Origin: a bacterium
GTDB taxonomy: Bacteria > Sumerlaeota > Sumerlaeia > UBA8349
DNA: 9,742 nucleotides
Direction of reading: 5' to 3'
Assembly (NCBI GenBank): GCA_013203855.1
Contig: JABMPG010000162.1
Location: 1 to 9,742 of the forward strand
The notes beneath the pieces were generated by a model that saw only the letters and a list, made by a program, of their open reading frames with translations, had not been told where the DNA came from and searched no databases. The stretch's first letter is position 1, and the number at the start of each line of letters is the position of its first letter. The position numbers were made by a program, and so were the translations under genes. Below, one piece after another: positions 7,452 through 9,742 of this stretch.

Positions 7452-8903
7452 CTACATCGCATCGAGCAGGCCTTCAAACGCGTCGGCCGCGTCGGCGAAG
7501 GTACCTGTGAGGCGGTTGCCGGCGCTGAGGACCATCCATCCCTGAAAGCCGGAAGCGCGCAGGATGGAGATCATCTCCTTGACCTCGGCGTTGCCTCGTC
7601 CGATGGGCTGGGGCAGGCCGCAGAACGTGCCGTCCTCGATGTCGAGCTGATCCACGAACCGGCGCAGTTTCATTTTGTAACTGAACAGGAACGGATTTTC
7701 TCCGGCGCGCGCGAAGTTTGCTCCGTTGAAGGTGAATCCGGGGTGGAGTTCCATGCTTTCCAGGTTCAGCAGTTGCTTCGTCACTTGGGTGCGGCTCAGT
7801 CCGAAGTTGAAGAAGGATGTTTGGACATCATGTTCCTGGCAGGACCGCATGAGTTCGGCGCAATCTCCCAGTAGGGGCGCGACCAGCCGCCGGATGCCGT
7901 TCTCCGCCGCGATTCTCGCCACCGGCGCCTGGGTGACAAGGACGGACAGGCGCAGGGCGCTCACGTCGCAGCCCGCAGCGCGAATAGTCTCGATGGTGCG
8001 GACGATCTTCTCCGGCGGGAGCGTGTGGAGAGGGCAACCGTCGATGCCGTCGAGTTCCACCCATCGGATTCCCACCCGGAGGCAGTTCTCCGCCACTTCC
8101 TCGGCGTAGCGTCCCGCGAGGAGGGCAGAGGTGGCGATGTTGGAATCCTCGCGTTCGAATCGATCCCGCCGCAGGTCGCCGCGCTGCGTCACACAGTCAG
8201 GGCAGTTCGGGTTCTCGCAGAGCACGAAAGCCGGATCGAGCCGCCCCGCCTGCAGGGCGATATCAAGGAGGTCGCGGCTGCGCATGAGGCGGGTGATGGC
8301 GTGGCCGATTCGTCCGATTTTCATCTTCCCGCTTTCTCTCAGGAGACGGTCCAGGCGGATGAAGTCGCGATGGGGTCCCGGGAAAAAGGGCCAGAAGCGG
8401 GTCACTTCGCCTTCGGGAGTGTCGAAAGTGCTTGGGGACGTGGGCTTCAGGTAGGGCAGGCGCAGGAGTTCTTCCGCCGAGTGCAGGGTCGTGTTGCGGT
8501 CCTGGTCGACCCCGAGTAGGCAGACGTAGCCACCCATTTCGGCGAGACGCGTGTAAGGCGTATCTTCCCCGTGCGCGAGTTCGGCCTTCCAGTGATCGCG
8601 GCAGATCTCGGCGGCGTCGCGGCCGATCGCGGCCACGCTGGCGCGGGGATGGATGCTCCGGATGGCCTCGCCGCGCTTGCGCGCGGCGTGGGTGATGATT
8701 CCGAGGTCTCCGAATGTCGGGACGACCAGCGTGCCGGATTCGCCAAGAACTTCGAGGAACGCATCGACTACTGTCTCGGCGTCCCCCTGCACGCGCCCCA
8801 GGCTCGACAACGAACTATGCAGAAGAACCTTGTCGCCTTCCTGGAGTCCGAGGTCGCGCAGTCCTTGGATAATATCGGTTCGGGTAACGTCTTTTCGATT
8901 CAT
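7452..8903 (-). CDS. AAC(3)-family N-acyltransferase fused to xylose-isomerase-like TIM barrel
   Basis: A 483-aa two-domain protein. Residues ~7-248 form an aminoglycoside 3-N-acetyltransferase-like (Antibiotic_NAT) domain, which transfers acetyl from acetyl-CoA to an amine. Visible signatures are LLHSSLSSLGRV (from 27), GTLVVPTF (57-64), HPRASVAAIG (85-94), LLGVDQDRN (129-137) and NTTLHSAEE with the conserved His141 and Glu144. A closing CENPNCPDC (229-237) carries C229, C234 and C237. Residues ~250-483 form a TIM barrel of the AP-endonuclease-2/sugar-phosphate isomerase type (FNGANFARAGENP, then PIGRGN and ILRASGFQGWMVLS). Most metal ligands of that family seem missing: no EN, no HIKD (QLDIEDG instead) and no final Glu. 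ATG 8903 has GGAAGGA 7 nt upstream. The gene follows the cyclase gene by 3 nt. It is more likely a housekeeping or biosynthetic N-acetyltransferase than a resistance gene; this is inference. Confidence 0.9.
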   Translation of the reverse strand: MNRKDVTRTDIIQGLRDLGLQEGDKVLLHSSLSSLGRVQGDAETVVDAFLEVLGESGTLVVPTFGDLGIITHAARKRGEAIRSIHPRASVAAIGRDAAEICRDHWKAELAHGEDTPYTRLAEMGGYVCLLGVDQDRNTTLHSAEELLRLPYLKPTSPSTFDTPEGEVTRFWPFFPGPHRDFIRLDRLLRESGKMKIGRIGHAITRLMRSRDLLDIALQAGRLDPAFVLCENPNCPDCVTQRGDLRRDRFEREDSNIATSALLAGRYAEEVAENCLRVGIRWVELDGIDGCPLHTLPPEKIVRTIETIRAAGCDVSALRLSVLVTQAPVARIAAENGIRRLVAPLLGDCAELMRSCQEHDVQTSFFNFGLSRTQVTKQLLNLESMELHPGFTFNGANFARAGENPFLFSYKMKLRRFVDQLDIEDGTFCGLPQPIGRGNAEVKEMISILRASGFQGWMVLSAGNRLTGTFADAADAFEGLLDAM

Positions 8904-8906
8904 GGG

Positions 8907-9542
8907 TTAGTCCTTCCATTCGGCGAGGAGCCGACAGGGCAATTGGGTCACTCCGGGAAAACGCAAGGGAAGAGCCGTTATCCGGATGGATTTGGGGAGC
9001 CGGTCGAGATTGACGGGATTGCAGACGGTGATGACGCCGGCCTTGAAAAGGTCGTAGAAGACTCCTTGGGGTTCGGTGTAGCTTTCGTAAACGTCGGAAA
9101 TGAGAAGCTGGATCCGGCGGGCAATCGTCCATTGGATGGCGCTGCGGGTGAACCAGACACTGCGCTCTTCGATTTCATCAAATCGCCGCCGGCCCAGGGC
9201 ATTGACGACCAGCGCGGTCCCGAGCGGACTTTCGTGACAGGCTTCGCCAAGCTCCACGGCCTCGATGCCGCCACTGCCGCTCTCCCGATCGAGATGAACT
9301 ACCTCGGCCGTCACCCTGAAGATCCTGTCCAGGGGGCAATTCGAGGCGTCCAGCCCATTGGCGGTCTCCTTGATATGGCCGGGAATGTCGATATAGGTCG
9401 AGATCATGGAGTCGTGATCGAAGCGATATACCATGCCCGTGCAGGCATGATCTCCGGATTGAATGGGCCACTCCTCAAGGCGGGTTGTCGGCCAGCCGCG
9501 GTTTGTCTCCGGCGCGGGTAAAGTGAGATCCAGCATGGGCAT
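8907..9542 (-). CDS. Cyclase-family protein (kynurenine formamidase-like fold) with degenerate metal site
   Basis: A 211-aa protein of the cyclase family, whose members hydrolyse N-formylkynurenine, cyclic amides or related bonds using a HxGTHxDxPxH metal site. The start MPMLDLTLP gives the usual family N-terminus (D-L-T). Here the motif reads MISTYIDIPGHI: D52, P54 and H56 are kept, but the two leading His are Met and Tyr. The C-terminal GVITVCNPVNLDRL (from 169) matches the family's GI..E.L.NL..L, with the Glu replaced by Cys174 or Asn175. ALPLRFPG...SP/LPCR is the typical ending. So the fold is clear, but the metal-dependent hydrolase chemistry is doubtful. Start: AGGAG sits 6 nt upstream of ATG 9542. 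An upstream in-frame ATG at 9560 has only a weak GACGGG and would give 217 aa. It is the first gene of an operon, with its stop 3 nt before the acyltransferase fusion. Confidence 0.85.
   Translation of the reverse strand: MPMLDLTLPAPETNRGWPTTRLEEWPIQSGDHACTGMVYRFDHDSMISTYIDIPGHIKETANGLDASNCPLDRIFRVTAEVVHLDRESGSGGIEAVELGEACHESPLGTALVVNALGRRRFDEIEERSVWFTRSAIQWTIARRIQLLISDVYESYTEPQGVFYDLFKAGVITVCNPVNLDRLPKSIRITALPLRFPGVTQLPCRLLAEWKD
8911..8917 (-). promoter_or_regulatory. Shine-Dalgarno of the AAC(3)-TIM fusion, inside the cyclase 3' end
   Basis: GGAAGGA on the minus strand lies 7 nt before ATG 8903 and within the last codons of the cyclase gene, whose stop is at 8907-8909. This arrangement implies translational coupling and a fixed ratio of the two proteins. 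Confidence 0.8.
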
Positions 9543-9548
9543 TCCGTA

Positions 9549-9553
9549 CTCCT
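9549..9553 (-). promoter_or_regulatory. Shine-Dalgarno deciding the cyclase start
   Basis: AGGAG on the minus strand stands 6 nt upstream of ATG 9542. The competing upstream ATG at 9560 would leave this site inside the coding region, so 9542 is preferred. Confidence 0.7.
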
Positions 9554-9583
9554 GTGTCATCCCGTCGATATACCGGACTCTCT

Positions 9584-9612
9584 CTTATAGCCCGCGACAC
9601 GGAAAAGGTAAA
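9584..9612 (-). promoter_or_regulatory. Sigma70-type promoter of the cyclase/acyltransferase operon
   Basis: Read on the minus strand, a -35 TTTACC (9612-9607, 4 of 6) and a -10 TATAAG (9589-9584, 5 of 6) are separated by 17 nt. Transcription would start near 9577, giving a ~35-nt leader ahead of ATG 9542 that contains the AGGAG site. The -35 shares bases with the palindrome at 9610-9619. Confidence 0.55.
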
Positions 9613-9619
9613 CCGGTTT
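9610..9619. promoter_or_regulatory. Palindrome AAACCGGTTT, candidate LacI-family operator
   Basis: A perfect 10-bp palindrome with a central CG, the form typical of LacI-family operators (core AACCGGTT or AACGTT type). It overlaps the -35 of the leftward promoter and lies about 15 bp upstream of the rightward -35. A regulator bound here could therefore control both transcripts. Symmetry does not extend beyond the ten bases, and no regulator gene lies in the window. The regulator family is an inference. Confidence 0.4.
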
Positions 9620-9633
9620 CGACTATGCGAGCA

Positions 9634-9661
9634 TTGACGACGGTAGCCGGGCTGGTATGAT
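9634..9661 (+). promoter_or_regulatory. Extended -10 sigma70-type promoter of the sulfatase gene
   Basis: TTGACG (9634-9639, 5 of 6) and TATGAT (9656-9661, 5 of 6) are spaced by 16 nt. A TGG precedes the -10 and makes an extended -10 element. Transcription would start near 9668, about 33 nt before the ATG at 9701. This is the strongest promoter match found in the window. Confidence 0.6.
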
Positions 9662-9700
9662 CGACGGCGGCAGGCCAGCACAGGATCGAAAGGTGTCATG

Positions 9701-9742
9701 ATGCGCACGATTTTCATTTTGATGGATTCCCTGAACCGACAC
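9701..9742 (+). CDS. Sulfatase / alkaline-phosphatase superfamily protein (N-terminal 14 codons only)
   Basis: The window ends inside this gene. The visible residues, MRTIFILMDSLNRH, match the first beta strand of sulfatases (hydrophobic strand, then [MF]DSLNR), where Asp9 would be the first ligand of the divalent metal. This variant with Ser-Leu-Asn-Arg after the Asp is common in arylsulfatase-like enzymes of sulfatase-rich bacteria. ATG 9701 is preferred over the adjacent ATG 9698 because AAAGG (9689-9693) then stands 7 nt upstream. A good extended -10 promoter precedes it. The active-site Cys/Ser motif (C/S-x-P-S-R) is outside the window, so substrate and maturation type cannot be judged. 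The gene is divergent from the cyclase/acyltransferase operon and shares its control region. Confidence 0.7.
   Translation, partial: MRTIFILMDSLNRH

Noticed and set aside
7452..8903. Reading the AAC(3) domain as an acquired antibiotic-resistance gene
   Set aside because: The domain is fused to a TIM barrel, coupled to a cyclase-fold gene, shows no mobile-element context and shares base composition with its neighbours. A native metabolic role fits better.
8571..9521. Plus-strand open frame of 316 codons antisense to the acyltransferase and cyclase genes
   Set aside because: Gly/Asp-rich shadow translation. The minus-strand genes carry unmistakable family motifs, strong SD sites and a promoter.

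Overview
The window is about 9.7 kb of GC-rich bacterial chromosome (roughly 60% GC by eye) with dense, mostly intact genes. It has no tRNA, rRNA, CRISPR array, transposase or other mobile-element signature. The gene mix is a DUF3352-like protein, an atypical SDR, large single-pass membrane proteins of no known family, a sulfatase, and an AAC(3)-like/TIM-barrel fusion. This recalls uncultivated sulfatase-rich lineages such as PVC-group bacteria, Hydrogenedentota or Sumerlaeota. That placement is an inference from gene flavour only; no phylogenetic marker is present.

Layout. (1) 2-1782, plus strand: the 3' part of a DUF3352-like protein, overlapping by an ATGA junction an atypical SDR of the NDUFA9/NmrA type that lacks the Tyr-x3-Lys catalytic pair. 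(2) 1830-3242, minus strand, convergent with the first unit: a membrane-anchored protein of unknown function whose C-terminus carries an HSVGPDGID-type motif. (3) 3243-3509: a divergent intergenic region with a perfect hyphenated inverted repeat. (4) 3510-7429, plus strand: a single-pass membrane protein of unknown function, then dprA (27-nt gap), then a CoA-disulfide reductase/rhodanese fusion (41-nt gap, strong SD). These three could form one transcription unit. (5) 7452-9542, minus strand: a two-gene operon of a cyclase-family protein (promoter-proximal) and a 483-aa fusion of an AAC(3)-family acyltransferase with a xylose-isomerase-like TIM barrel. (6) 9543-9700: a compact divergent control region with two good sigma70-type promoters around a 10-bp perfect palindrome. 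(7) 9701 to the window end, plus strand: the first 14 codons of a probable sulfatase.

The right-hand locus (7452-9742) is the most interesting part. Sulfatase, cyclase-fold protein and acetyltransferase/TIM fusion share one regulatory region, and both the cyclase and the TIM-barrel domain appear to have lost most of the metal ligands of their families. One reading is a small catabolic or modification module for a sulfated or amino-substituted carbohydrate or related compound, with repurposed or regulatory subunits. The substrate cannot be read from the sequence.
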